From Streptomyces chartreusis NRRL 3882 (GTDB lineage Bacteria; Actinomycetota; Actinomycetes; Streptomycetales; Streptomycetaceae): a stretch of 64,000 bases of DNA. A program made the position numbers and the translations under genes. The notes beneath the pieces were generated by a model. It made no database searches and was not told the origin of the DNA. It saw only the letters and a program-made list of their open reading frames with translations. Shown here piece after piece: positions 50,191 to 58,800 of the stretch; position 1 is the stretch's first letter; each line of letters begins with the position of its first letter. The stretch is taken from the NCBI RefSeq assembly GCF_900236475.1, contig NZ_LT963352.1:8713001-8777000 (forward strand). Direction: 5' to 3'.

Positions 50191-50640
50191 ATGACGCATC
50201 CCAACCGCCGCCTGCGGACCGACCCCGTCCGGATCGGCGCTCTTTACGACCTCGCCGTCGCGCCCGTGTTCGCGACCCCTTTGACAGCACCGCTCGCCAT
50301 CGACGGGGTCAGCGCCGTGCACACCGCCCTCGGCCTGCCAGGACGCGCACCGGCCGGATTCGGGCCGGAGCACCTGTTGTTCGTCAACTTCTTCGGCGTC
50401 CTGGTGACGATGTGGGCGGTGGTGCGCCTGGTGCGCGCCGACGTCGTGACCGCAGCGGCCGACACCGCTGGACGGGCGGCCTTCGCCTTGCTGATGATGT
50501 ATGCCCTGACCGCCGGCGTAACGCTCGCGCTCGCGGTCTTCCTCGTGATCGAGATCGGCTTCCTGCTCGCGCAGGGGCGGGAGTTGCTCCGGACACGGCG
50601 AGCACGTGCCATCAGCCCCCGAGAGACTGTGAACCCATGA
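50191..50640 (+). CDS. Small integral membrane protein, unknown
   Basis: 149 residues from ATG 50191. Three or four hydrophobic stretches are visible: around IGALYDLAVAPVFATPL, LLFVNFFGVLVTMWAVV, FALLMMYALTAG and VTLALAVFLVIEIGFLL. I do not recognise a family. It lies directly behind a MerR-type operator and its stop overlaps the MerR gene start (ATGA), so it is probably a MerR-controlled membrane protein, such as a stress or efflux factor. Few histidines or cysteines are present, arguing against a metal carrier. Confidence 0.75.
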   Translation: MTHPNRRLRTDPVRIGALYDLAVAPVFATPLTAPLAIDGVSAVHTALGLPGRAPAGFGPEHLLFVNFFGVLVTMWAVVRLVRADVVTAAADTAGRAAFALLMMYALTAGVTLALAVFLVIEIGFLLAQGRELLRTRRARAISPRETVNP

Positions 50641-51053
50641 CGCCAACCGACGCCGCCCGCGCCGCCGGCGTGCCGGTGAGCACTCTGCGCTACTACGAGC
50701 GGCGCGGGTTCCTCTCCCCAGAGCGAGACCCGCACTCCGGATACCGCCGCTACTCGGAGGAGGATGTCCGCCGCGCCCGTTTCGTGCAGCGGGCACAACG
50801 GCTGGGATTCGGCATGGGGGACGTCGCGGCGTTCCTGACGCTCTCGGAGAAGGGCGTCGTCCCGTCATCGCGCCTGCGCGCCGTCGTCGAAGCCAAGCTC
50901 GCGGACCTCGACTCACGCATCGCCGACCTTGCGCGGATGCGCGAGGCCCTCGCGGCGCTGGCGGACGGTGCCGCAGACGGCGACTGCGCGTGCCCCGTCG
51001 AGGCGGCCCTGACCGGGGCGGGACCAGGGACCGGCTCCGCCCCCGGCTCGTGA
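50637..51053 (+). CDS. MerR-family transcriptional regulator
   Basis: 138 residues from ATG 50637. The N-terminal winged helix is DAARAAGVPVSTLRYYERRG with SGYRRYSEEDVRR, then a coiled-coil dimer helix. A C-terminal DGDCACPVEAAL has two cysteines spaced CxC, which may bind metal or sense redox state as in MerR/SoxR relatives. It overlaps the membrane-protein gene and likely autoregulates from the palindrome at 50155-50176. Confidence 0.9.
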   Translation: MTPTDAARAAGVPVSTLRYYERRGFLSPERDPHSGYRRYSEEDVRRARFVQRAQRLGFGMGDVAAFLTLSEKGVVPSSRLRAVVEAKLADLDSRIADLARMREALAALADGAADGDCACPVEAALTGAGPGTGSAPGS

Positions 51054-51188
51054 TCAAGCCTGAGGTGACGGGCCGGTGACGGACCGTTTCCCTCATACCC
51101 CGGGCCGTCAGCTCGGTCACGGCGCGTGAGCCCCCGGCCGGTGCCGGTTGTCCTATCGATCCGGTAATGATCCACCCAAGATCTGCAT

Positions 51189-52880
51189 ATGCGTATATGG
51201 AACGTGCATACGATCCGGCGTGTGAACAGAGTTGCGAAGATCGGCCTAGCCGGTACGTGCACCGCGCTGGTCGTCGTCTGCGGAATCGGCGCCTACAACA
51301 TGGTGCATGCCCTGACCTCCGGTTCCGGGGGTGACGTTCGGACAAAGGCGGCGCGCACGTTCGACGCGTCAGCCGTGTCGAGCACGCCGCCGACGGACGC
51401 CGAAGCCGTCAGGTTGACCCGCGCGTTCCTGGACGGCTGGTCCAAGCAGGACCTCGGCGGCGCGGCCGACGAAACCGATCTGCCGGGCACGGCCGCAACG
51501 GCATTGCGGGGATACACGAACGGCCTGCACCTGAAGAAGCTGTCGTTCGATCACATTCACTCGGTGGGGCCCTCGACGGTCACGCAGGGCGCCACCAAGG
51601 TCACCTTCGACGTCACCGCCCAGGTCGCGGGCGGCACGTGGAACTACCCCAGCGCGGTGGCGGTGCGGAAGAGCACAGACGGTGTGCTGGCGGCCCACTG
51701 GAACAACTCGGTGCTCTACCCGGGCCTGGGCGACGACCAGTCGCTGACCGCAGGCAAGCTGCCGGCCGACACCACCACCGTGAAGGTGGTCGCCGGCGAC
51801 GGAAAGACGGACCTGTCCGCCTACCCGTCCCTGCGGGACATCACGACGGTGATCCGCAAGAACGCCAAGCCCACAGGCGGAACACCCGGCACGGGCGTGG
51901 CCGTGGTCGACGGTACCGGCGCGGGCGTCAAGACGCTGAAGGTCTTCTCCAAGGGGCGGGCTGCCGTCGTGAGGACCACGATCGACGCCCGTCTTCAGTC
52001 GGTGGCCGAAACCGCGGTGAAGGACGCTCATCTCCAGGACCGGCCCGCAGGGACGGTGGCGCTCGACTGGCGAACCGGCCACATCCTCGCGATCGCGCAC
52101 ACGGGCGCGGACGGCGACATCGCCATCAACGGCATCAAGTCGCCCGGCTCCACCATGAAGATCATCAGCTCGGCGGCCCTGTTCGACCAGGCGGGTCTCA
52201 CACCGAGCAGTCCGGCGCCCTGTACGGACTCGCTCATGGCCGACAGCCAGCTGTTCCACAACGACCCGGGAGTGAGGGCCGACCCCGGCTCCACGATCGC
52301 CCAGGCGTTCAGGGTGTCCTGCAACACCTCTTTCATCAAGGACGGCTTCCACTACCTCGTGCATGACGGAGACGCCTCCGCCCTGCACGACGAGGCGGTG
52401 AACGTCTTCGGCATGGGCAGCTGGTCCATCGGGGGCGGTGTCGCCACCACCGACCCGAGCATCCCGCCGGACATCGAGGGCGGTGACCAGGCGGCCCAGT
52501 TCATCGGTCAGGGCAAGGTCACGGCCACACCGCTTTTCATGGCCTCGGTGGCGGCGACCGTACGCAACGCGGGCTTCGAGCAGCCGATCATCCTGCCCGG
52601 GCAGCACCAGGACACCGCGTCCCGCCCCATCTCCGCCCGCACGGCCGGCTATCTGCAGTCGATGATGCGCAGTGTGGCCACCAGCGGCACGGCGGCACCG
52701 CGCCTCGCCGGACTGGCGGGCGTCGGCGCCAAGACGGGCACCGCGGAGGAAGGCGACCACACCAACGGCTGGCTGACGGCGTACGACTCCCGCATCGCCG
52801 TCGCGGCGCTTGTGGAAGGCGGCAGCTCCGGCGTGGACTCCGCCGGATACGTCGTGCACGACCTGCTGTCCGTGGAGTAA
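51189..52880 (+). CDS. Penicillin-binding-protein-like transpeptidase with MecA-N-like domain
   Basis: 563 residues from ATG 51189; a GTG at 51222 closer to the membrane anchor is an alternative. One N-terminal membrane helix (IGLAGTCTALVVVCGIGAYN) leads to an NTF2-like/MecA_N domain (about 60-170), a linker domain, then the transpeptidase (about 280-563). Its motifs are GSTMKI (SxxK), SCNTSF (SxN) and AKTGTAEE (KTG). This is a class-B PBP pattern of the Streptomyces type. It sits apart from the division and cell-wall clusters and could be a sporulation or beta-lactam-tolerance paralogue. Confidence 0.88.
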   Translation: MRIWNVHTIRRVNRVAKIGLAGTCTALVVVCGIGAYNMVHALTSGSGGDVRTKAARTFDASAVSSTPPTDAEAVRLTRAFLDGWSKQDLGGAADETDLPGTAATALRGYTNGLHLKKLSFDHIHSVGPSTVTQGATKVTFDVTAQVAGGTWNYPSAVAVRKSTDGVLAAHWNNSVLYPGLGDDQSLTAGKLPADTTTVKVVAGDGKTDLSAYPSLRDITTVIRKNAKPTGGTPGTGVAVVDGTGAGVKTLKVFSKGRAAVVRTTIDARLQSVAETAVKDAHLQDRPAGTVALDWRTGHILAIAHTGADGDIAINGIKSPGSTMKIISSAALFDQAGLTPSSPAPCTDSLMADSQLFHNDPGVRADPGSTIAQAFRVSCNTSFIKDGFHYLVHDGDASALHDEAVNVFGMGSWSIGGGVATTDPSIPPDIEGGDQAAQFIGQGKVTATPLFMASVAATVRNAGFEQPIILPGQHQDTASRPISARTAGYLQSMMRSVATSGTAAPRLAGLAGVGAKTGTAEEGDHTNGWLTAYDSRIAVAALVEGGSSGVDSAGYVVHDLLSVE

Positions 52881-53104
52881 CCCGCCCCGAGCCAGGTGGC
52901 CGGTGTGTTTCGGCACCGCTCTTGACCGAGCCTTGGCTGATCACACATTCGTTCGTGGCCGTAGGTGCTTTACAGTCCGGCCGGGCCGCTGACTTCCGGG
53001 CCCCGCCCGCTCGTTCCCGGACGCATCCTCGATGGTGGGATGCAAGCAGTCCCGGCCCCCCCACTTCGGCGTGGCGCACTCTGTACCTCTCTTCAAGGAC
53101 CTCC

Positions 53105-53830
53105 ATGCGTCTGTCGTCCCGTGCCTTGACGGTGCTCGCCGCTGCGGCACTCCCGTTGGCCCTGGCCTCCTGCTCGTCCGCCTCGTCCGCCGATACGTCC
53201 GCGGCCACCGCACCGGCCAAGCCCAAGGACCCCAACGCCGGTCTGCTGACGGGCACACAGCTGAAGAAGGCCCTGGCTCCCGCGTCGTACTTCCCGTCCG
53301 GCTTCGCCGCCGACCCCGGCCTCGCCCGGGACACCGGCGACACCTACCAGGCACCGGCCACCAAGAGCGCCACCAGGCCGCACTGCGCCGATCTCGCAGC
53401 CACCAGCTGGATCAGCCTCACCGGCGTGGAGGGTGTGTCGTTCGCACAGGACTCCCACATCAACAAGAACACGTCCGCCGAGCTCGACCAGGAGATCGAC
53501 GTCTACCGCGGCACTACGGCCGCGGACGTGATGAAGGACGTGGCGAAGGTCGCCGCCGCGTGCCCGAGCTACACCGACGCCGACACCCACAGCACCGTGA
53601 AGGTCACCGGCGCCTCCACGACCGGGCTCGGAGACGAGGCGTACACCATCACGCTCACCGACAGTGCCTGGGAAAGCGGCACCACGCTGATCGCCGCCCG
53701 CGCGGGCACGGCAGTCGTCAGCGTGCTGTCCACGGACGGCGGTGACAACGGTGCTGCGAGCGCCAAGAGGCTCGCACAGCACGTCCTGGCCTCTGTGAAA
53801 AGAGTGAGCGACACGGCCGGCCAAAGCTGA
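53105..53830 (+). CDS. Secreted lipoprotein, unknown function
   Basis: 241 residues. The signal ends in a lipobox LALASCSS, with the Cys at residue 23, so the protein is anchored outside the membrane. The mature part has a Ser/Ala/Thr linker and a domain with two Cys (PHCADL, AAACPSY) that could form a disulfide, reminiscent of PknH-like or DUF extracellular sensor domains of actinobacteria. I do not assign a family. No operon partner is apparent; an ATG behind CTTCAAGGACCTCC is the start. Confidence 0.8.
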   Translation: MRLSSRALTVLAAAALPLALASCSSASSADTSAATAPAKPKDPNAGLLTGTQLKKALAPASYFPSGFAADPGLARDTGDTYQAPATKSATRPHCADLAATSWISLTGVEGVSFAQDSHINKNTSAELDQEIDVYRGTTAADVMKDVAKVAAACPSYTDADTHSTVKVTGASTTGLGDEAYTITLTDSAWESGTTLIAARAGTAVVSVLSTDGGDNGAASAKRLAQHVLASVKRVSDTAGQS

Positions 53831-54505
53831 ACCCGCTCGCGCGGCGCCGTCCGGTGGAACCGGGAGGGAACTCCTGGTCATGGGTTCCCATGGACGACCG
53901 TTCGAGCAAAGGCTCGTGCCTAGCATGACGCGGTCACGAACGGTACGACCCGGGGAGGCCGGAATGGTGTGTTCCGGCCTCGGGCGAAGGTCGCCGCGTC
54001 TGTGGGGCGTCATCGGTCTCGCCGAGGACACTGTGCAGTTCCCCACCCGGTATGCCGATCTGCCGGTCGCGAAAGGAGGTTGGACCGCGCACAGGGCACT
54101 CTCGACGGCTTCCGCCACGGGGACGGGTGGATGCCTCTCACCCGACTGAGCCTCTTCGACGACCGCTTCGGCCTCGGCGGGTCGGGCCCCGCCGTCTGAC
54201 CGCGATGCCTTCCTTCCCCGACCACGACCTCCAGCCGGACTGGTGCCGCGGCGACCTCAGCCTCCAGTTGCACGCCGACGACCCTGACACCGTGCTGCAC
54301 GCCCTGCGTGACATCGCGCGGCACACCCCGGGGCGGAATGCGGGTTCGCCGGCGCCACGGAAACCTACCTGAATCGGCGCCGCAGGCAGCGGGCAACCGC
54401 TTGACGCCACCGATGTGACTCGGCGCGGCGCGGTGTTTCCGGCTGTCGTCGTCGGGCGCGGTCGGGAGCGGCTCCACCCGACGCCGTGATGACGGACGCT
54501 GCCGG
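53831..54505. other. Gene-poor gap with peroxidase remnant
   Basis: 675 bp between the lipoprotein and the HAD-EEP gene. Apart from the peroxidase remnant at 54125-54372 I see no gene. The remaining sequence has several short open frames without family signals. Confidence 0.5.
54125..54372 (+). pseudogene. Frameshifted remnant of a Dyp-type peroxidase (EfeB-like)
   Basis: One frame reads LTRLSLFDDRFGLGG and stops at 54199; the next frame continues as LTAMPSFPDHDLQPDW, GDLSLQLHADDPDTVLHALRD and then fades. These are consecutive segments of the Dyp peroxidase/deferrochelatase family (pattern SLFDxRFGL ... MPSFPxDxLDP ... GDLxLQxxADD). A frameshift separates the halves, and both ends of the gene are missing. 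No EfeU or EfeO genes are nearby. Confidence 0.65.
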
Positions 54506-55969
54506 TCACTCCGCGCGGAGCAGGGTGAAGGCCGTGAGTACCGCGGCGTGGTCCGATGGCCAGTCGTTGTCGGTGACGTCGGGCCACGCGCGTGGGGTGC
54601 CGCTGACGATGGTGCGGGAGTCGAGGACCTTCAGGCCCTGTCCGTTGTGGAGGACGTAGTCGATGCGGTCCTGGGGCTCGGGGCGGCCGCTGCCGTCCTC
54701 GTGTTCGGGGTGGACGGGGGACCAGGTGTGGCCGGGGTCGGTGGCCGGGTCGGGGTGGGCCTCGCGGTAGGAGTCGCGCAGGCCGGCCTCCTCGGCGGCC
54801 TGTGTCACCGGCCATGCGACGTCCGGCCAGTCCAGGTGGGAGGGGGTGTTGAAGTCCCCGGTGAGAATCACGGGCGTGGTGTCGGCGGCCGACCGCGCGA
54901 TCCATCGCAGGGTGTCCCGCATCTGCGCGAGCCGGACCTCCTCGTGGGCGATCAGTTCGGCCGCGGGGAGTCCGTCGAAGGCTGCTTCGTAGGGGCCGTA
55001 GGGCGTGTGGTGGAGGTGGGTTGTCCAGACGTCGACCTCATGAGCCTCGTCGACAAGGATGCGGGCGCCGGCCGCGCCGTAGAAGCCGACGCCGGGGTCG
55101 CCGAGGCGGGCGATGATCGGGTGGCGGCTGATGACGCCGAGATTCTGGCCTGCCGCGTGGTGGTGCCAGCCGAGCGCCTCGGCGAGTTCCCGGGCGGCGC
55201 TGCCACCTGTTTCCTGCAGGCCGACGACGTCGGCCCCGGTGTCCAGGATGACCTTGAGCTGCTTGGCCCGGTGGTCGTCCACCTGCGTCCCGCCGTGCCA
55301 GAGGTTCCAGCTGAGCACGCGCAACTCGCGGGGCAGCATGGCGCGCAGCCGCTGCGGGGTGACCCCTTCGAGGCTGTCCAGCACCGTCCGCCCTGCCGCC
55401 CTGGCGATCGGCGCCAGGGACGGCACCGCGAGCACCGCGCAGCCGGCGGCCTCGGCAGAGATGACGCCCGTCTGGGTGTCCTCGACGGCCACACATCGGG
55501 CAGGGTCGGCGGCGAGGGCATGGCATGCGGCGAGATAGGGGTCGGCAGCCGGTTTGGTGCGCACGGTGTCGTCGGCGGTGACGGAGACCGCGAAGCGGTG
55601 GGTGCCGAGGGCGGCAAGGACGGTGTCGGCGACAGCTCGGGGGGAGGCGGTGACCAGGGCGGTCGGAATACCGTCGCGGGCGAGGGCGTCGAGGAGGCCG
55701 ATGGCACCGGGGCGGGGCACGATGCCCGTGTGGACGCGGTCGCTGAACTCCCGGTGCAGCGCGGCGGCGAGCTCGGCGGGCGGCCGGCCCGTGGCCGCGG
55801 CAAGCCACGCGGCGGTGTGCTCGACCGGCCGGCCGAGCACCTCCGGCTGGTCCGCCGTGGTCAGCTCCCGGCCCGCGACCTGTTCCACCGCCTCCCACCA
55901 CAGCCGCTCGGTGTCGACGAGCGTGCCGTCCATGTCGAACAGGACAGCCTGGAGCGGGAGTCGAGTCAC
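54506..55969 (-). CDS. HAD phosphatase - EEP (endonuclease/exonuclease/phosphatase) fusion
   Basis: 487 residues from GTG 55969 (AAAGAGAGAA upstream; earlier codons in frame belong to the ATPase region). Residues 1-205 are a HAD-IA phosphatase of the beta-phosphoglucomutase type: FDMDGT (D12, D14), VTASPR, RTKPAADP and AVEDTQTG. Residues about 215-487 are an EEP domain: LSWNLWHGG, LQETGG, TGDFNTPSH and the terminal SDHAAV. All catalytic motifs of both halves are intact. The protein has no signal, so it is cytoplasmic. It is the last gene of an ABC-importer operon; the EEP could split a phosphodiester and the HAD then remove the phosphate. Confidence 0.9.
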   Translation of the reverse strand: MTRLPLQAVLFDMDGTLVDTERLWWEAVEQVAGRELTTADQPEVLGRPVEHTAAWLAAATGRPPAELAAALHREFSDRVHTGIVPRPGAIGLLDALARDGIPTALVTASPRAVADTVLAALGTHRFAVSVTADDTVRTKPAADPYLAACHALAADPARCVAVEDTQTGVISAEAAGCAVLAVPSLAPIARAAGRTVLDSLEGVTPQRLRAMLPRELRVLSWNLWHGGTQVDDHRAKQLKVILDTGADVVGLQETGGSAARELAEALGWHHHAAGQNLGVISRHPIIARLGDPGVGFYGAAGARILVDEAHEVDVWTTHLHHTPYGPYEAAFDGLPAAELIAHEEVRLAQMRDTLRWIARSAADTTPVILTGDFNTPSHLDWPDVAWPVTQAAEEAGLRDSYREAHPDPATDPGHTWSPVHPEHEDGSGRPEPQDRIDYVLHNGQGLKVLDSRTIVSGTPRAWPDVTDNDWPSDHAAVLTAFTLLRAE

Positions 55970-56015
55970 GGTTCTCTCTTTCTCTCTTTCCGGTGGGGGG
56001 CTTGTGCGATGAGCT

Positions 56016-57104
56016 TCAGCGTTCGGCCACCAGCACCGGCCGATCGGGCAGCGACACTCGTACGGTGGTCCCCACGCCGAGCGCGGCGGCCTCGTGGGTG
56101 GGCAGGTCGGCCTTGACCTCGGTGCCGTCCGCGAGCCGTACGGTGAGACGGGTGGCCGCGCCGAGGAAGGCCGCGGCAAGCACGCGGGCGTCGCCGTGCT
56201 CGTCCGCCGCGACATGGACCGCTTCGGGCCGCACCAGTACGTCCACCTCCGGCGTCGCGGGTGCCTGCCCGTCGACCGGGAGCCGCCGGCCGAGGACCTC
56301 GACGGTCGTGCCGTGCAGCCGCCCGGGGATCCGGCTCATGGTGCCCACGAACTCGGCGACGAAGGCGGTGGCGGGGCGGCCGTACAACTCGGCCGGGGGA
56401 GCGCACTGTTCGAGCTTCCCGGCGCGCATGACCGCGACCCGGTCGGCCATGGACAGGGCCTCCTCCTGGTCGTGTGTGACGAACAGGGTGGTGATGCCGA
56501 GCTCCTGCTGGAGGCGGCGGATCTCCTCGCGCAGGGTCAGGCGCACCTTGGCGTCGAGCGCCGACAGAGGTTCGTCGAGCAGCAGGACGCGCGGGCGCAG
56601 GGCGAGAGCGCGGGCGAGTGCGACGCGCTGCTGCTGCCCGCCGGAGAGCTGGTGCGGGAAACGGCCGCCCTGGTCGCCGAGGCCCACCAGGTCGAGCAGC
56701 TCCGCGGCCCGCTCCCGACGTTTGCCGGTACTCACCTTGCGCATGCGCAGCCCGAAGGCGACGTTGTCGACGGCGTTGAGGTGCGGGAAGAGGCTGTACG
56801 ACTGGAAGACCATTCCGGCGTCGCGGCGGTGGGCCGGGACGCGGGTGACGTCCTGGCCGTCGACCAGCACGGCACCGGCGTCGTGTTGCTCGAATCCGGC
56901 GAGCACGCGCAGGGCGGTGGTCTTGCCGCAGCCGGACGGGCCGAGCAGCGCGAGTAGCTCGCCCGGCCGCACGGCCAGGTCGAGTCCGTCGAGGGCGACG
57001 GTCGAACCGAACTCGCGGCGCAGGCCCCGGAATTCGACGGTGGCGGCCTGGCCCGTGGCGGTTGCCTTCTCGGGCGGGCCGGCGATGGTGGCGGTCATGT
57101 TCAT
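56016..57104 (-). CDS. ABC transporter ATP-binding protein (PotA/FbpC-like, TOBE domain)
   Basis: 362 residues. Walker A is GPSGCGKTT, the signature LSGGQQQR, Walker B VLLLDEPLSALD, and the switch His is in FVTHDQ. The C-terminal third is a TOBE domain (VLVRPEAVHV). The family covers iron, spermidine, sulfate and 2-aminoethylphosphonate importers. Its start overlaps the stop of the preceding permease (ATGA). The HAD-EEP gene follows 46 bp downstream. Confidence 0.93.
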   Translation of the reverse strand: MNMTATIAGPPEKATATGQAATVEFRGLRREFGSTVALDGLDLAVRPGELLALLGPSGCGKTTALRVLAGFEQHDAGAVLVDGQDVTRVPAHRRDAGMVFQSYSLFPHLNAVDNVAFGLRMRKVSTGKRRERAAELLDLVGLGDQGGRFPHQLSGGQQQRVALARALALRPRVLLLDEPLSALDAKVRLTLREEIRRLQQELGITTLFVTHDQEEALSMADRVAVMRAGKLEQCAPPAELYGRPATAFVAEFVGTMSRIPGRLHGTTVEVLGRRLPVDGQAPATPEVDVLVRPEAVHVAADEHGDARVLAAAFLGAATRLTVRLADGTEVKADLPTHEAAALGVGTTVRVSLPDRPVLVAER

Positions 57105-57916
57105 CCCCGGGAGGAAGCGGTTCGGTTACGCCCGCCGACGCCGGCGAGTGCGAGGAGCAGTGCCCAGGTGACGAGCAGGCTGAGCACGGAGACGGCGACG
57201 GACAGCTGGGCCTGCGAACCGCTGACGTTCACGATCCACACGGCGAACGGCTGGAAGCCGAGCAGCTGGGCGACGGTGAACTCGCCGAGCACCAGCGCCA
57301 GGGTGAGGAAGGAGGCGTTGAGCAGCGCCCCGCGCAGATTCGGCAGCACGGCCTGGACCAGCGCCTGCGTGCGGCTCGCACCGCAGCTGCGGGCCGCCTC
57401 GACGAGGGTGCGTACGTCGATGGCGCGCAGCCCGGCGTCCAGCGCCCGGTACACGAAGGGCAGCGCCATCACGACGTAGGCGAGGACCAGCACGAACGGG
57501 AAGCCGGGGTTCTGGATCGCCACGAAGGTCTGGAACAGCGGGGTGCGCGAGAGGTGGTCGGGCCCCCACTTCAGGACGGTGCCGATGCCGGCGACGAACG
57601 CGATCGGCGGCACCACCAGCGGCAGGGAGCAGACCACCTCGACGACCGGCCGCAGTGCGGGTGCGCCCAGCCGGAGCGCGACCACGGCGGGCACCATCAC
57701 AAGCAGGACGAGCACGATGGTGGCGGCGGCCAGCTCCAGGGAGAGAAGCAGGCTGGAGCCGAAGCCGCCGGTGGAGAGGATCCGCGTGTAGGCGTCGAAG
57801 GTGAAGCCCTGGCCGGGGACGTCGATGGTGAAGACGACGGACGCGGCCAGCGGCACCAGGAAGTACAGGCCGGTGCAGGCCAGGACGCCCCAGCGCCACA
57901 GGTTCAGGCGAGCCAT
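57101..57916 (-). CDS. ABC transporter permease, second
   Basis: 271 residues from ATG 57916, with six hydrophobic helices and the EAA loop (EAARSCGASRTQALVQAVLP). It belongs to the same family as PotC/PhnV permeases. It overlaps the first permease by 13 bp and the ATPase by 4 bp. Confidence 0.92.
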   Translation of the reverse strand: MARLNLWRWGVLACTGLYFLVPLAASVVFTIDVPGQGFTFDAYTRILSTGGFGSSLLLSLELAAATIVLVLLVMVPAVVALRLGAPALRPVVEVVCSLPLVVPPIAFVAGIGTVLKWGPDHLSRTPLFQTFVAIQNPGFPFVLVLAYVVMALPFVYRALDAGLRAIDVRTLVEAARSCGASRTQALVQAVLPNLRGALLNASFLTLALVLGEFTVAQLLGFQPFAVWIVNVSGSQAQLSVAVSVLSLLVTWALLLALAGVGGRNRTASSRG

Positions 57917-58800
57917 CGCGCGCTCCTCCGTTGCAGGGGCAGGTACACGGCCATCACCAGGGCGGCGACGAGGACCATGTCGAGGCTGAGGGCCAGCGCC
58001 ACGTTCTCCTGGCCGACCAGCACGTTCCCGGACAGGGCGTCCGCGATCTGCAGGGTGACCAGCGGCACGGAACTGCCCACCATGGCCGCGGCGGTGGCGT
58101 ACGCGGCAAAGGCGCTGCCGAACAGCAGCACCAGCCCGCCGAGCAGCGAGGGCGCGAGGACCGGCAGGGCCACGTGCAGCCAGTACTGGAGGGTGGTGGC
58201 GCCGTTGTTGTGGGCGGCCTCGCGCCACTGGGAGCGCAAACCCTCCAGGGCCGGGGTGATGGTGAGGACCATCAGCGGGATCAGGAAGTACAGGTAAACG
58301 ATCACCAGGCCCCAGAAGCTGTACAGGTCCCAGCCGGCGGCCGTCAGCCCCAGGTGCCGGGTCAGTACGCCCGCGTTGCCGAGCGTCGCGACGAAGGCGA
58401 AGGCCAGCGGGACACCGCCGAAGTTGGCGAGCACACCGGACGCGGTGAGCACGGCCTCGCGCAGCGCGCGGAACCGGGAGGTCACCACGACCTGGGCGAG
58501 CGGCAGGCCGACGGCGGCGGCGATGGCGGCGGAGACGGCGGACAGCTTGATGCTGCCGAGCAGTGCGGTCAGGTACGGCCCCCGCAGCGAGGCCGTCATG
58601 TTGGCCAGGCTGTAGGTCGCGGCACCGGTGGCCTGGTCCTTCACGGTGAACGCGCCGTTCAGCATGGCCACGGCGGGCAGGCCGAAGGCGATCGCCGTGA
58701 AGACGAGCAGCGGAAGGACGGAGAAGAGGCCGGGGGCGCGGCCCCGCCGCCGCATCGAAGCGACGGGCGCCGCACCGGCCCTCGGGAGGGTGGCGGTCAT
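57904..58800 (-). CDS. ABC transporter permease, first
   Basis: 298 residues from ATG 58800. A basic N-terminus (MRRRGRAPG at about 16) precedes six hydrophobic helices and an EAA loop (EAAHNNGATTLQYWLHVALP). Typical of PotB/PhnU partners. Its start overlaps the stop of the solute-binding gene by four bases, so the operon is translated as a coupled unit. Confidence 0.92.
   Translation of the reverse strand: MTATLPRAGAAPVASMRRRGRAPGLFSVLPLLVFTAIAFGLPAVAMLNGAFTVKDQATGAATYSLANMTASLRGPYLTALLGSIKLSAVSAAIAAAVGLPLAQVVVTSRFRALREAVLTASGVLANFGGVPLAFAFVATLGNAGVLTRHLGLTAAGWDLYSFWGLVIVYLYFLIPLMVLTITPALEGLRSQWREAAHNNGATTLQYWLHVALPVLAPSLLGGLVLLFGSAFAAYATAAAMVGSSVPLVTLQIADALSGNVLVGQENVALALSLDMVLVAALVMAVYLPLQRRSARWLA

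Noticed and set aside
53880..54149. Small ORF upstream of the peroxidase remnant
   Set aside because: No ribosome site, no domain and random high-GC composition.
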